From: a virus
Strand: one strand, 5' to 3'
DNA length: 33,900 bases
IMG/VR virus record: IMGVR_UViG_3300036834_000338
Location: 1 to 33,900 of that record
Part shown: one piece after another, positions 1-7,626 of the stretch
Position numbering within the stretch: position 1 is the first letter of the stretch
Layout: each line of letters begins with the position of its first letter
Program-made: the position numbers and the translations under genes
Notes under the pieces: generated by a model
What the model was told of the DNA's origin: nothing
What the model saw: only the letters and a program-made list of their open reading frames with translations
Databases searched by the model: none

Positions 1-507
1 TTAAAGCCCACGTACCGCCAGCGCTTCGTCCAGCTCACGGTATGCTTCCACCAGTTCATCCAGCGTCGCGCGATTCAGACCACTGGGATTCGGCAGCACC
101 CACACTTGCGTTCCGCCGATAGTTGCCTGCTGCCTGCCCCACTTCGCGCCACGAACGCTAAAAGCCTGCTCATACGCCTGCTTACCCAGTATCGCCAGCG
201 CCGCTGGCTGGTACTCTTCTATCTTCGCGATGAGCCCCCGGCCACCGCTGCGTAGCTCCTGCAACGCCACTTCGCTCGCCTGCACCGTCGGGCGCTCAAC
301 CAGCATGGTAATACCGCAGCGCGTATCCAGCAGATGCTGCTCTTCTTCAGGCCTGAGTAATCTCTCGGTGAACCCCGCCTGATGGATAACCTTCCAGAAG
401 CGATTCCCCGGATGCGCGAAGTGAAACCCGGTGTGCGCCGATGACTTCCCCGGATTGATACCGCAGAACACCACCCGCAGCCCAGGTGCCAGAATGTCGT
501 GAATCAT
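1..507 (-). CDS. mug: G/U mismatch-specific DNA glycosylase Mug
   Basis: This 168-aa protein matches enterobacterial Mug, which removes uracil and ethenocytosine opposite guanine in double-stranded DNA and so starts base-excision repair. The family signature GINPG lies near residue 17 (it supplies the catalytic Asn and the pyrimidine pocket), and the minor-groove wedge motif LPNPSGL lies near residue 140. The ATG at 507 is chosen over an upstream in-frame TTG at 525. It gives the usual family length with the normal MxxDILAPG start, and GGGGA lies about 6 bases before it. The gene is host chromosome. Mug next to ileX is the gene order known from E. coli and places the prophage insertion. The stop codon falls on the first bases of the window. 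Confidence 0.96.
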   Translation of the reverse strand: MIHDILAPGLRVVFCGINPGKSSAHTGFHFAHPGNRFWKVIHQAGFTERLLRPEEEQHLLDTRCGITMLVERPTVQASEVALQELRSGGRGLIAKIEEYQPAALAILGKQAYEQAFSVRGAKWGRQQATIGGTQVWVLPNPSGLNRATLDELVEAYRELDEALAVRGL

Positions 508-631
508 AACGTCCCCGCTCAGCAAAATGAGATCTCAGTATAAAGGATTGAAAAGACATTGTTTATAAAAGCAGCATGCACGTGCTTTACGCTGGAAAGC
601 CTTCGGGAGTTACTTTATAATCCACCGCCAC

Positions 632-707
632 GGCCCCTTAGCTCAGTGGTTAGAGCAGGCGACTCATAATCGCTTGGTCGCTGGTTCAAGTCCAGCAGGG
701 GCCACCA
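632..707 (+). tRNA. ileX: tRNA-Ile2 (CAU anticodon, ileX)
   Basis: This 76-nt cloverleaf starts GGCCCCT and ends AGGGGCC with a genomically encoded CCA. The T arm contains GGTTCAAGTCC, and the anticodon CAT is at 665-667. In enterobacteria this sequence is the minor isoleucine tRNA whose C34 is modified to lysidine so that it reads AUA; it is not a methionine tRNA. The CAT anticodon alone would permit Met, so the call rests on resemblance to E. coli ileX and on the mug neighbour. From position 662 onward the gene is inside the prophage repeat, so the anticodon and whole 3' half are phage-derived. Confidence 0.93.
662..707 (+). repeat. attL core (46-bp direct repeat with attR)
   Basis: The 46 bases from the ileX anticodon loop through CCA recur exactly at 33122-33167. 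Identity stops at 661/33121 and 708/33168. This is the usual result of integrase recombination into a tRNA 3' end. Crossover could have happened anywhere within the repeat. Confidence 0.95.
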
Positions 708-734
708 AATTTTAGCTTTAAAATCATATAATTA

Positions 735-759
735 AGCCACTCGAAAGAGTGGCTTTTTT
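735..759 (+). terminator. Terminator after ileX (phage-supplied)
   Basis: Arms AGCCACTC and GAGTGGCT form an 8-bp stem closed by a GAAA tetraloop, followed by a run of T. It lies 27 bp past the tRNA, on the phage side of attL, so the phage carries a replacement terminator for the tRNA it interrupts. The original one lies beyond attR. Confidence 0.85.
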
Positions 760-776
760 GTTACCTCATTTTCTAG

Positions 777-797
777 TGGCGATAAAATGGCGGTGGA
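777..797. repeat. Putative integrase arm-type site, left
   Basis: This 21-bp stretch begins TGGCGATAAA and ends TGGCGGTGGA. It recurs in the same orientation at 33008-33028 with one mismatch, and each copy is about 70-115 bp inside an att core. A repeat found only at both prophage ends is what Int arm sites in attP look like after integration. The assignment is inferred. Confidence 0.5.
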
Positions 798-823
798 TTT
801 TTACTGTCACTTTCCTGAGCACA

Positions 824-847
824 TAAAAAAACCCGCACGCGGCGGGC
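824..847 (-). terminator. Terminator of the ogr / late tail operon
   Basis: Read leftward, a GC stem (CCCGC with GCGGG, 5-nt loop) is followed by seven or more T. It lies just past the ogr stop codon and closes the leftward late transcription unit before attL. Confidence 0.8.
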
Positions 848-863
848 ATTTAACGGAAATTTA

Positions 864-1082
864 TCAGAGCCATAATGGTCGCTGACCACCGACAGTCGGA
901 TGTGGTGGAGCCGGGTCGATGGATCCCGGAGTAACAATAAAGCGCTCTATTGTTTCCATTGTCATAAACGTACAACTACAGTTGATGTTCTGGCACTGAT
1001 GGTAGCGCTCTTTCGTATTCTCGGTTAGATAGCGGCTTGTTCGTGCATGCGCGGCATGATGGCACTTTGGACAATGAAACAT
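864..1082 (-). CDS. ogr: Late-gene transcription activator Ogr/B (zinc finger)
   Basis: This 72-aa protein has the length and pattern of P2 Ogr, 186 B and P4 Delta. Four cysteines in CPKC (residues 4-7) and CQNINC (residues 30-35), spaced C-x2-C-x22-C-x4-C, bind zinc. Family members bind a TGT/ACA dyad about 55 bp upstream of late promoters and contact the RNA polymerase alpha subunit. The ATG at 1082 is chosen because AAGGGTGGG precedes it and the family starts MFHCP; a longer in-frame reading to 1124 is not needed. The gene lies downstream of D but has its own promoter with an overlapping putative CI operator (1114-1144), so it should be silent in the lysogen. Confidence 0.95.
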   Translation of the reverse strand: MFHCPKCHHAAHARTSRYLTENTKERYHQCQNINCSCTFMTMETIERFIVTPGSIDPAPPHPTVGGQRPLWL

Positions 1083-1113
1083 AACCCACCCTTCATTCTC
1101 AATTCGTGAATCA

Positions 1114-1142
1114 ATGATAACCATTAATTCACTTTTTGTGAA
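1114..1142 (-). promoter_or_regulatory. Promoter for ogr (pB-like)
   Basis: On the minus strand TTCACA (1137-1142) and TATCAT (1114-1119) are 17 bp apart, each 5 of 6 matches to the sigma-70 consensus, and the ogr start lies about 30 bp on. In 186 the equivalent gene B has its own CI-repressed promoter, pB. The -35 box sits inside the palindrome at 1126-1144. Confidence 0.7.
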
Positions 1143-1144
1143 TA
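1126..1144. promoter_or_regulatory. Putative CI operator at the ogr promoter
   Basis: The inverted repeat AATTCAC-N5-GTGAATA overlaps the -35 element of the ogr promoter. The same palindrome occurs at 30110-30128 beside the lysogeny switch. As recalled, 186 CI recognises ATTCAC-type half-sites and represses pB. CI binding here is inferred from sequence and position. Confidence 0.62.
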
Positions 1145-1148
1145 AACT

Positions 1149-2318
1149 TTATTCATCATCCGATTCCGCGCTGTACTCCACATCAGAGAGCTTAACCTCA
1201 AGCTCCAAGCCCGTCGTGAAGCCATTATTACTCAGATTGTGAGTTACCTTGCTGATTAGCCATGCCTGCTCGTCTATGACGCGCTTAAAGCCTGACACGC
1301 GCACGGGTGTCTCAGGGAATAAATCAGCACGGCCGAGCGCCAGCGTAATTGAAAACTCCGCCACTCCTCGCTGCAGCTTATCCCACTTAGACTGAGCAGC
1401 TCGCATCGCCTGTGCCTTTGAAGCGTAGACCGTCGTCAGCGCCAGCACGTTATCTGCCTCACCGGCCATATACTCACCCTCGCGGGCTTCCTGCTCTTTT
1501 TTGGCCTTTGTCTTTTTGCTGACTGGTTTTGCTTTGGGGTGCTCCAGTGCACGCAGGTGTTTCTCTTTTGGCTGGCGTTTCAGCGTCACTTTTTGCTTTT
1601 GCGGCTTCGGGTCTTTGGTGTGCAACCATTTCGCCGTTACGCCGGTATAAGCCCCACGGTCGGCAATGGCAAATTGATGACGGTCACCATCGCTGCGGGT
1701 CAGCGTCATTTGCGGGACGGGCTTACCGCTGGCCGTCATCGCGCTACCGGCTTTAAGGAGCAGTAGTTTTCCCGCTTTCACTGATACCGTCGCCCCGTTG
1801 CGGTCAGCCAGCCGGGTCAGGAATACCGCGTCGGACTCCTGCGACTGGTCAATATGCGGTACAGGGATTTTTGTCAGCGGTTCCGCGACGCTGGCCGTCA
1901 GTTTATTGCGTTTTGCGATAGTGCTGACCAGCTCGCCGAGGGTGGTGTCGTGCCATGACTCCTCGCGCCGGGAATTGAGCGTTCCGCGAAAGTCTGCGCT
2001 GCGCGCCCGAATGGTCAGGGTGTCAGGCGCGCCCCGGTGTTCGATCTCATCGACCGTAAAATCCCCCTTTTTCAGAAGCGCCGAACCCTGCCAGCCAAGC
2101 CACAGCGTCAGCACCGCCCCGCGCAGGGGTAACTCGACTTTACCGTCGGTGTCGTCGAGCTCGATGTCGAGCTGGTCAGCTTCAAAGCCCCGGTTGTCGG
2201 TCATAGTGAGAGAAAGCAGCCGGTCACTAAAATTGCTGGTAATGTCCTGGCTGTTCATCGTCAGCATGAAAGCCGGAGCAAGGCTTGCACCGGCGTCAAT
2301 GGTCATGCCTGTCATCAT
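1149..2318 (-). CDS. D: Tail protein gpD (late control protein D, tail spike hub)
   Basis: This 389-aa protein belongs to the P2 gpD family (about 387 aa), structurally related to Mu gp44 and T4 gp27. It forms the central hub between the tail tube and the gpV spike. The family stretch DRLLSLTMTDNRGFEADQLD is near residues 32-51, followed by ITIRARSADF-like sequence and SWHDTTLG near 120-130. A Lys-rich linker lies near residues 238-282. The start is the ATG of an ATGA overlap with the U stop, so D is probably translationally coupled to U. It is the last structural gene of the FI-to-D transcription unit. Confidence 0.95.
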   Translation of the reverse strand: MMTGMTIDAGASLAPAFMLTMNSQDITSNFSDRLLSLTMTDNRGFEADQLDIELDDTDGKVELPLRGAVLTLWLGWQGSALLKKGDFTVDEIEHRGAPDTLTIRARSADFRGTLNSRREESWHDTTLGELVSTIAKRNKLTASVAEPLTKIPVPHIDQSQESDAVFLTRLADRNGATVSVKAGKLLLLKAGSAMTASGKPVPQMTLTRSDGDRHQFAIADRGAYTGVTAKWLHTKDPKPQKQKVTLKRQPKEKHLRALEHPKAKPVSKKTKAKKEQEAREGEYMAGEADNVLALTTVYASKAQAMRAAQSKWDKLQRGVAEFSITLALGRADLFPETPVRVSGFKRVIDEQAWLISKVTHNLSNNGFTTGLELEVKLSDVEYSAESDDE

Positions 2319-2803
2319 GCCGTCAGCCCTCCGAGCCCGCTTTGCAGCTTATCGGCCAGATTACCGGCAGAGTCGAGAAGCTCACCGGCCTGTTTATTCA
2401 GGTCGCCAAACATCGCCGACAGCGACTCATCAACCCGTTTTAGCGAAAGGGTGAAATCAATCTTTCTGGCCGCACCGTCGCTGAAAAACTCGGTGTGTGT
2501 GGTCGATACCTTGTCGACGATATACATCCCGTAGATATTGCCTGTTCCCTCAATCAGCGGCCACGCCTTGCCCTCTCTCGCCATCAGTTCAACCGTCATC
2601 AGGGTAATACGACCGCCGGTAATGGCCGGGTAAAGTGTCCCGGCAAGCTGGATAGCGGTTTCCCCCTCACCGAGAAACTGATACGCAGGCGGTTTACCGA
2701 CCCGGTCATTAGACGCCCAGCGGTAATCTTTCGAGTGTTGCATCGACTGATAAGGCAGGGTGCGGCGTTCAAACACAAACATTCCAAGCGCAAGCATCAT
2801 CAT
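2315..2803 (-). CDS. U: Tail completion protein gpU
   Basis: This 162-aa protein is very similar to P2 gpU (159 aa). Shared pieces are MMLALGMFVF at the start, YRWASNDRVGK near residue 28, YQFLGEGE near 41, and RKIDFTLSLKRVDESL near 113-128. U is needed for tail assembly and probably caps the tail end. It sits between T and D in the standard order, with 9 bp to T and a 4-bp overlap with D. Confidence 0.95.
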   Translation of the reverse strand: MMMLALGMFVFERRTLPYQSMQHSKDYRWASNDRVGKPPAYQFLGEGETAIQLAGTLYPAITGGRITLMTVELMAREGKAWPLIEGTGNIYGMYIVDKVSTTHTEFFSDGAARKIDFTLSLKRVDESLSAMFGDLNKQAGELLDSAGNLADKLQSGLGGLTA

Positions 2804-2812
2804 TTATTCCCC

Positions 2813-5254
2813 TCAGTCATGGCTCATGCTGGCACGCTGACGCGCACGCTTTTCGCGCTCAATCTGTCTGAGCGTGTCGCGTAGCTGTCTGTCAAGCTGA
2901 TGCCCCGGCGCAACACCACCCGGCAGAGTGATGTTGTATTCGCTTTTGCTCTGGTCAATGTAAGAGCGTCCCGCCGGTGCGGTAACGGGCTGATAAGCCT
3001 GATAACCGCCATATGTGCTCGTCGCCGGGATGTAGGAATTACCCTGCGTGGCGGCGTTGGTTTTGGCAGCGGTCTCGTCGAGGTTGTCCGACTCTTTGTT
3101 GATGATGCCGAGCTTTTCGAGAAGCCAGTCGACACCGCTGCGCAGCTTGTTAAAAACGTTGAGTGGAGCCATCAAGGCAGAGGCCAGTGCCTGACCAAAT
3201 ATGACGCCAACATTTTTGCAGCTATCGAGCGTCTCCTGCGTGGCCTTGACCGGTGCAATCAGGTCTCTAAACCACTGCCAGACGCCGCGCAGCTTCTCAC
3301 CGAGGCCATCAAATATTGGCGCCAGCGGGGCGAACATTTCCCCGACCGGTGCAAAGGCACTCATAATGCCCTCAATCACCCCCGAGAAAAATGCACTGAT
3401 GGGCTCCCAGTATTTACGGATGAGTAACGCACCGGCCACAATCGCCGCACCCACGGCCACAATCGGCCAGGTAATCGCGCCGAGTGCGGTCACAATGGCA
3501 GTACCGGCGACAGTAAAGACCGTTCCCATCACGCCAGCGGCGGCAATAATGGCGTTAATCCCCATAACCACCGGCCACGCAACGAGACCAATACCGCCGA
3601 TGATGCCAATCAGAGCCAGCGCGCCACCGGCAATGATGCCGATAGTCTGCGCCAGTTCTTTATTATCTTTTATCCAGTTATCGAGTTTTAACACATACCG
3701 CGTGGCCGTCTGGGTGAGCTTACGTAATGATTCCTCTTGCTGGTCAAAAAGGTCGGTACCGACGGCCTCATAAGCAGACTGGAACTCTTTAAAATCGCCG
3801 CCGAGGTTATCCTGCATAACCTTAACCAGTTCCTCGGTTTTACCGTCCGAAGCTTTAAACGCGGCGGTGAGTCGGTCAAGCTTGCCGCTTGAGGCTGCTT
3901 CCATCAGTACCGCCGCCGCCGAGCTGGCCTCTTCGCCGAAAATGGTTTTCATGTACTCGCCGCGCTGGCTTGTCCCAAGGTTGTTTTTCTCAAAGCTGCG
4001 CTGCATTTCTTTCAGGATGGAGAATATCGGGCGCGTGTTCCCCTTGCTGTCGGACGTTTTCACTCCGAGCTCCTTAATGGCCTCAAACGCTTTTCCGGTT
4101 GGAGCCTGCAGGCGGCTGAGAATGGCGCGGCTACCCGTGCCCGCCATTGACCCGGTGATTTTGGCATCGTGCAGCGCACCGACCATTGCGGCAGTTTGCT
4201 CGATGCTCACCCCGGCATTTTTTGCTACCGGCGCGGCATAGGTCAGCGCGTCGCTCAGTCCGTCAAAATCGGCGGCGGTTTTGTTCATCGTCATCGAGAG
4301 AACGTCGCCAATGTGCGCAATCTTGTCGTTTGAAAGCTGAAATGCTGATTTCATCCCGGTCAGCAGCGCAGCGTTTTCCTCCATAGAGCGCCGGTTTGAC
4401 AGTGCCATATTTAGCGTGACCGGCGTCGCCGCCTGAATAGCAGCAGCGTCACCGCCGCTTTTCGCAATGATGATTTGCGCGCTCGCTGCGTCATCTGCAG
4501 AGGCTGCAGTATTGTCGCCAAGCTGGCGAGCCTGTTTGCGTAGCGCCTGCATTTCTGGCGACTGCTTATCGACCCCGAGCACGGCCTGCAGCTCGGAGTT
4601 TTTCTGCGCAAAGTCATAACCGGGTATCAGTAATTTAACCCCGGCCATCGTTCCCGCTGTTGCGATACCGACCCCGGCCGCACCTGCTGCTGCCATATTA
4701 CCGGCAAGTTCCTTGCCTGATTTATATCGCTCTTTCACCCGGCTTAATTTTGCCTGCTGCGCACTGACGCGCGCCAGTGCCTCGCGTTGACGGTTAAGCT
4801 GAGTCGTTGTCTCGCTGATGGAGGTTTTGAGTCGACGCTCATCGGCAGACAGCGTGCGGGTATTAATACCGGCCTGCATCAGTTCGGATCGCTGGCGCTG
4901 TACCGACGTTCTCAGGCTGTTGTATTTCGTCTGCAGCTCAAAGGCGGCACGCTTTGCCGCGTCGAGTGCCTGCGCCTGCGCGCGGGTCGGACTGGTCGTG
5001 TTTTTAAACTGCACGGCCAGCTCACCGGCCTCGCGTTTTGCTTTATCAAGCGCCTGACCCGTTACGGCCAGTTGCGCGCTTGCCTTACGAAAGCCGTCGA
5101 TTTTCGACGCCTGACCGTTCAGGTCACGCAGCCCTTTTTGTGTGTTGCGAATGTCACCCGACAGGGATTTGCTCGCGGTCTGGATGGATTTAAGCGGTCG
5201 GGTCGCCTGGTCGACCGCTTTCAGCAATACCTCAAGCCTCAAGTTATTACTCAT
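2813..5254 (-). CDS. T: Tail tape measure protein gpT
   Basis: This 813-aa protein has almost the length of P2 gpT (815 aa). The tape measure sets tail length and probably takes part in DNA entry through the host membrane. Residues 1-190 are Lys/Arg/Gln-rich and heptad-like, suggesting long coiled coils. Residues about 190-215 are Gly/Ala-rich and hydrophobic (GNMAAAGAAGVGIATAGTMA), and about 540-610 form a long hydrophobic region compatible with several membrane-spanning helices. The ATG overlaps the end of the E+E' frame, the normal P2 arrangement in which E/E+E' products precede the tape measure. Confidence 0.95.
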   Translation of the reverse strand: MSNNLRLEVLLKAVDQATRPLKSIQTASKSLSGDIRNTQKGLRDLNGQASKIDGFRKASAQLAVTGQALDKAKREAGELAVQFKNTTSPTRAQAQALDAAKRAAFELQTKYNSLRTSVQRQRSELMQAGINTRTLSADERRLKTSISETTTQLNRQREALARVSAQQAKLSRVKERYKSGKELAGNMAAAGAAGVGIATAGTMAGVKLLIPGYDFAQKNSELQAVLGVDKQSPEMQALRKQARQLGDNTAASADDAASAQIIIAKSGGDAAAIQAATPVTLNMALSNRRSMEENAALLTGMKSAFQLSNDKIAHIGDVLSMTMNKTAADFDGLSDALTYAAPVAKNAGVSIEQTAAMVGALHDAKITGSMAGTGSRAILSRLQAPTGKAFEAIKELGVKTSDSKGNTRPIFSILKEMQRSFEKNNLGTSQRGEYMKTIFGEEASSAAAVLMEAASSGKLDRLTAAFKASDGKTEELVKVMQDNLGGDFKEFQSAYEAVGTDLFDQQEESLRKLTQTATRYVLKLDNWIKDNKELAQTIGIIAGGALALIGIIGGIGLVAWPVVMGINAIIAAAGVMGTVFTVAGTAIVTALGAITWPIVAVGAAIVAGALLIRKYWEPISAFFSGVIEGIMSAFAPVGEMFAPLAPIFDGLGEKLRGVWQWFRDLIAPVKATQETLDSCKNVGVIFGQALASALMAPLNVFNKLRSGVDWLLEKLGIINKESDNLDETAAKTNAATQGNSYIPATSTYGGYQAYQPVTAPAGRSYIDQSKSEYNITLPGGVAPGHQLDRQLRDTLRQIEREKRARQRASMSHD

Positions 5255-5719
5255 TGTGGTTTCCGCTACGCTGCAGCGCCTTTTCGCGCCATGTGATGAG
5301 CTCGGTCAGGCTCAGGGAATAGAGCTCTGATGGCGGCCAGTGGAATATCACTGCGATATCCGCCATCAGGTCATCGGTCGACAGGTCGGGCGGGAAGTCT
5401 ATTCCGCCGAAGCCGGTGACAAAAAACCGATCACCTTAGCGGCCAGCGACAGCATATCCGGCAGGTTCATCGCGGTAAGCTCCTGAGCAGTGAGTGCGGG
5501 ATAGGTCATGCGGGGCAGGACTTTAATCAGCGCATCGACCTCGGACTGCGCCACCGCCGCCAGACTGACGCCGCGCAGGGTACCGGCGTTCGGCTCAATC
5601 AGGGTGACCATTTCAATTGTCTGACCGGCGCGCTTAATCGGCTTGTCGAGGGTCACGATATTCGGGTTTTCCGGGGCGGTTACCGGGCTTACTGCAGGGG
5701 ATTTTTTCTCTTGAGTCAT
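5247..5719 (-). CDS. Tail assembly chaperone gpE+E' (programmed -1 frameshift product)
   Basis: If the ribosome slips back one base at TTTTTTG (5420-5426), gene E is extended by an open frame. The extension is VTGFGGIDFPPDLSTDD near its start and HWPPSELYSLSLTELITWRE further on, ending with a TAA at 5247-5249. The product is about 157 aa, against 142 in P2. Nearly all long-tailed phages make a G/GT-type chaperone pair just before the tape measure, the longer form bringing the tape measure and tail tube together. The slippery heptamer is the same as in P2 and the downstream frame has no earlier stop. The extension overlaps the first bases of T. Confidence 0.85.
5399..5719 (-). CDS. E: Tail assembly chaperone gpE
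   Basis: This 106-aa protein is the zero-frame product of the P2 E / E+E' chaperone pair (91 aa in P2). It is acidic and helical, with the family sequence ALTAQELTAMNLPDMLSLAAKV at about residues 75-96 and ends FLSPASAE after the slippery codons. In the normal translation mode it stops at 5399. It lies between tube gene FII and tape measure T, as expected for a chaperone. The Pro/Lys-rich first 20 residues are longer than in P2. Confidence 0.92.
   Translation of the reverse strand: MTQEKKSPAVSPVTAPENPNIVTLDKPIKRAGQTIEMVTLIEPNAGTLRGVSLAAVAQSEVDALIKVLPRMTYPALTAQELTAMNLPDMLSLAAKVIGFLSPASAE
5420..5426 (-). other. T6G slippery sequence for -1 frameshift in E
   Basis: In the E frame the codons are GGT TTT TTG. 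Both decoding tRNAs can re-pair one base back on TTTTTT, the canonical X-XXY-YYZ arrangement, and it is located as in P2. The downstream -1 frame stays open for 57 codons. Confidence 0.88.
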
Positions 5720-5782
5720 GGTGTTTTTCTCTGCTCTGAATAGGGATGAGTAACCGGCCAGCGGTGCCGACCGGTCAGGAAA

Positions 5783-6301
5783 TTACAGCCCGATGGCGCG
5801 GCGGTGCTGTTCCAGACGGTCGACGCCGTTCACCTTCTCGACCATGTTGACGGTGTCAATTTCGATGATGTCGCTACCGTCAATCGTCAGGCGGTAATAG
5901 GTGCAGACCGTCGACAGTTTGGTCGAGGTGTTTTCACCCTGCTTATTCTCGCCGCCGTCGATTTCTTTATGACGGCCGCGCATGACCACCTCGACCGCCA
6001 CAATGTCGCCGGTGTCGTCACGCTGGTAAGAGCCAGCAAAGCGCAGCGGCACGGCATCGGCACCCGGCGCGGCGTACTGCGCCCACAGCGCCACGTCAGG
6101 CAGGCCACCGACAGCCCACTCGACGGTGAGCGCGTCGTCATCGAGGCCGAGGTCAATCGCCGCCGCGCCGTTCATCCCGCCGCCGCGATAGTTTTCAAGT
6201 TTGCGGGTCAGCTTCGGCAGCGTCACGGATTCCACGACGCCCATGTAGCTCAGGCCGTCGTTGAACATGTTCAGATATTTGAGTTTGCGGGGTAGTGCCA
6301 T
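5783..6301 (-). CDS. FII: Major tail tube protein gpFII
   Basis: This 172-aa protein has exactly the length of P2 FII and is recognisable along its whole length: MALPRKLKYLNMFNDG at the start, then LPKLTRKLENYRGGGMNG near residue 28 and VEWAVGGLPD near 60. The C-terminus carries an EIDTVNMVEKVNGVDRL motif. Subunits stack as hexamers to make the inner tube of the contractile tail. It lies 15 bp after sheath gene FI in the same transcription unit. Confidence 0.96.
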   Translation of the reverse strand: MALPRKLKYLNMFNDGLSYMGVVESVTLPKLTRKLENYRGGGMNGAAAIDLGLDDDALTVEWAVGGLPDVALWAQYAAPGADAVPLRFAGSYQRDDTGDIVAVEVVMRGRHKEIDGGENKQGENTSTKLSTVCTYYRLTIDGSDIIEIDTVNMVEKVNGVDRLEQHRRAIGL

Positions 6302-6316
6302 GTGGTTTCAGACTCC

Positions 6317-7495
6317 TTAGCTGTTGACCGATTCGGCCAGATTCACCAGATATTTATCGGTGATGCGCTGGCGCAGGGTCAGGCTTTCCAGTGGCGGGAC
6401 GGGGGTATAGTCGTAGTCGATATACAGTTTCCCGGCCTTGAGGGTTTCCTTGTCGTTCGATTCCTCGTCGAACCAGCATTCGCCGTCCACGATGTAGCCG
6501 TTTGATTTCAGCTCGCGGAATTTGGCGTTGATGCCGTCGACAATGTCACGAATGAGCGTGGCGGTGATGGGCTTGTCGACCGCCCACATGTGCGCCTCGG
6601 CCATCGTGTCGGCCAGCACCTGCGCGGTGCGGGTGTAATTCTCAAACAGGAAAAGCGGGTCATCAGAACAGGTGCGGTTACCCCAGAAGCGGAAACCGTC
6701 TTTGCGCACCAGCGTCGTGACCCCGGCCTCGTTGAGCAAGTCAGCGTCGGTGCCGGACGCTTGCAAATCCCAGAATACCGAGGCGCTGATGCCGGTGACG
6801 CCCTGCACGCCGACGTTTGACAGGGTTTTATGCCAGCCGATGGTCTGGTCGATTTTGGCTCGCAGACCGAGCGCGCGAGCGGTGGCGTAGGCCGTCGCGG
6901 TGGCGTTCGCGGTGGTGTCCCATGCGAGGAAGTCAGGCCAGATGACCATCAGCTCACGCTGGCTGAAATTCTCGCGGTATTTGATGGCGTCAGAAATGGT
7001 TTTACAGTCCCACGCGCTGACGTAACCAAACGCACGAAGGCTGATACACACCGACGCAAGCGCCGTGGCGACCTCCTGCGTATCGAGACCCGGCACGCCG
7101 AGAATACGCGGCTTGACGCCGGTTACCGCTTCGGCCGTCAACAGCGCTTTGATACCGGTGTATTTACCGTGCTCATCCGTCCCGCCGATGATGTTTGAAA
7201 TGGTCTGCGCTTCGGCGTCGTCTCCGGTACCTTCGGCGACTCGCACGACGATAGTGACCGGCTTCGACTGGTCGGCGATGGCCTGCAGGGAGGTTGCCAG
7301 CGTGCCTTTTTTACCGGCTTTCGCAATGGCGCTCTGCACGTTGGTAATCAGCACCGGCTCGTTGATGGGGAATAGCTTCGCATCCGCATCGCTGGACGTG
7401 CAGACCATGCCGATGATGGCGGTCGAAACCGTGGAAATGACGCGGGTGCCGTCGTTAATTTCAAGCACCTGCACGCCGTGGTGAAAATCACTCAT
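6317..7495 (-). CDS. FI: Contractile tail sheath protein gpFI
   Basis: This 392-aa protein belongs to the P2-type sheath family (396 aa in P2). The start MSDFHHGVQVLEINDGTR and the internal WGNRTCSDDPLFLFENYTRT (about residues 270-290) are typical. The C-terminal domain carries the DYTPVPPLESL motif seen in sheath C-termini. The sheath contracts to drive the tube through the outer membrane. FI is the first gene of its unit; a putative Ogr element lies about 80 bp upstream (7568-7585). Confidence 0.96.
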   Translation of the reverse strand: MSDFHHGVQVLEINDGTRVISTVSTAIIGMVCTSSDADAKLFPINEPVLITNVQSAIAKAGKKGTLATSLQAIADQSKPVTIVVRVAEGTGDDAEAQTISNIIGGTDEHGKYTGIKALLTAEAVTGVKPRILGVPGLDTQEVATALASVCISLRAFGYVSAWDCKTISDAIKYRENFSQRELMVIWPDFLAWDTTANATATAYATARALGLRAKIDQTIGWHKTLSNVGVQGVTGISASVFWDLQASGTDADLLNEAGVTTLVRKDGFRFWGNRTCSDDPLFLFENYTRTAQVLADTMAEAHMWAVDKPITATLIRDIVDGINAKFRELKSNGYIVDGECWFDEESNDKETLKAGKLYIDYDYTPVPPLESLTLRQRITDKYLVNLAESVNS

Positions 7496-7567
7496 CCGGT
7501 TAACTCCGTGGTTAATGGGCGAGTGTTATTGTCCTGGCTGCTACGGGGGTGAGCTATTTGTCGGCGA

Positions 7568-7585
7568 TGGGTGGCGGATGGTACA
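7568..7585 (-). promoter_or_regulatory. Putative Ogr-dependent late promoter element P_F
   Basis: Read leftward the site is TGT-N12-CCA, close to the P2 Ogr dyad TGT-N12-ACA. Counting 55 bp from its centre puts the start of transcription near 7521, with an AT-rich -10 region (AATAAC) before it and FI starting 26 bases later. The same TGT-N12-CCA form appears before V and O. Confidence 0.5.
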
Positions 7586-7592
7586 TAAATAA

Positions 7593-7620
7593 ATCATAAA
7601 ATAAGCGGGCATCAGCCCGC
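7593..7620 (-). terminator. Terminator after tail fibre assembly gene
   Basis: Leftward, GCGGGC and GCCCGC form a 6-bp GC stem with a 4-nt loop, followed by TTATTTTAT. It lies just past the stop at 7627 and would separate the V-to-G late unit from the FI-to-D unit. Confidence 0.72.
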
Positions 7621-7626
7621 CCTGCA

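Noticed and set aside
632-707. Methionine tRNA reading of the CAU anticodon
   Set aside because: The body matches tRNA-Ile2 (ileX) and the mug neighbour supports it; C34 would be lysidine.
1798-2454. 218-codon plus-strand open frame opposite D and U
   Set aside because: Ser/Arg-rich translation on the complement of two well-recognised tail genes; a shadow of GC-biased coding DNA.
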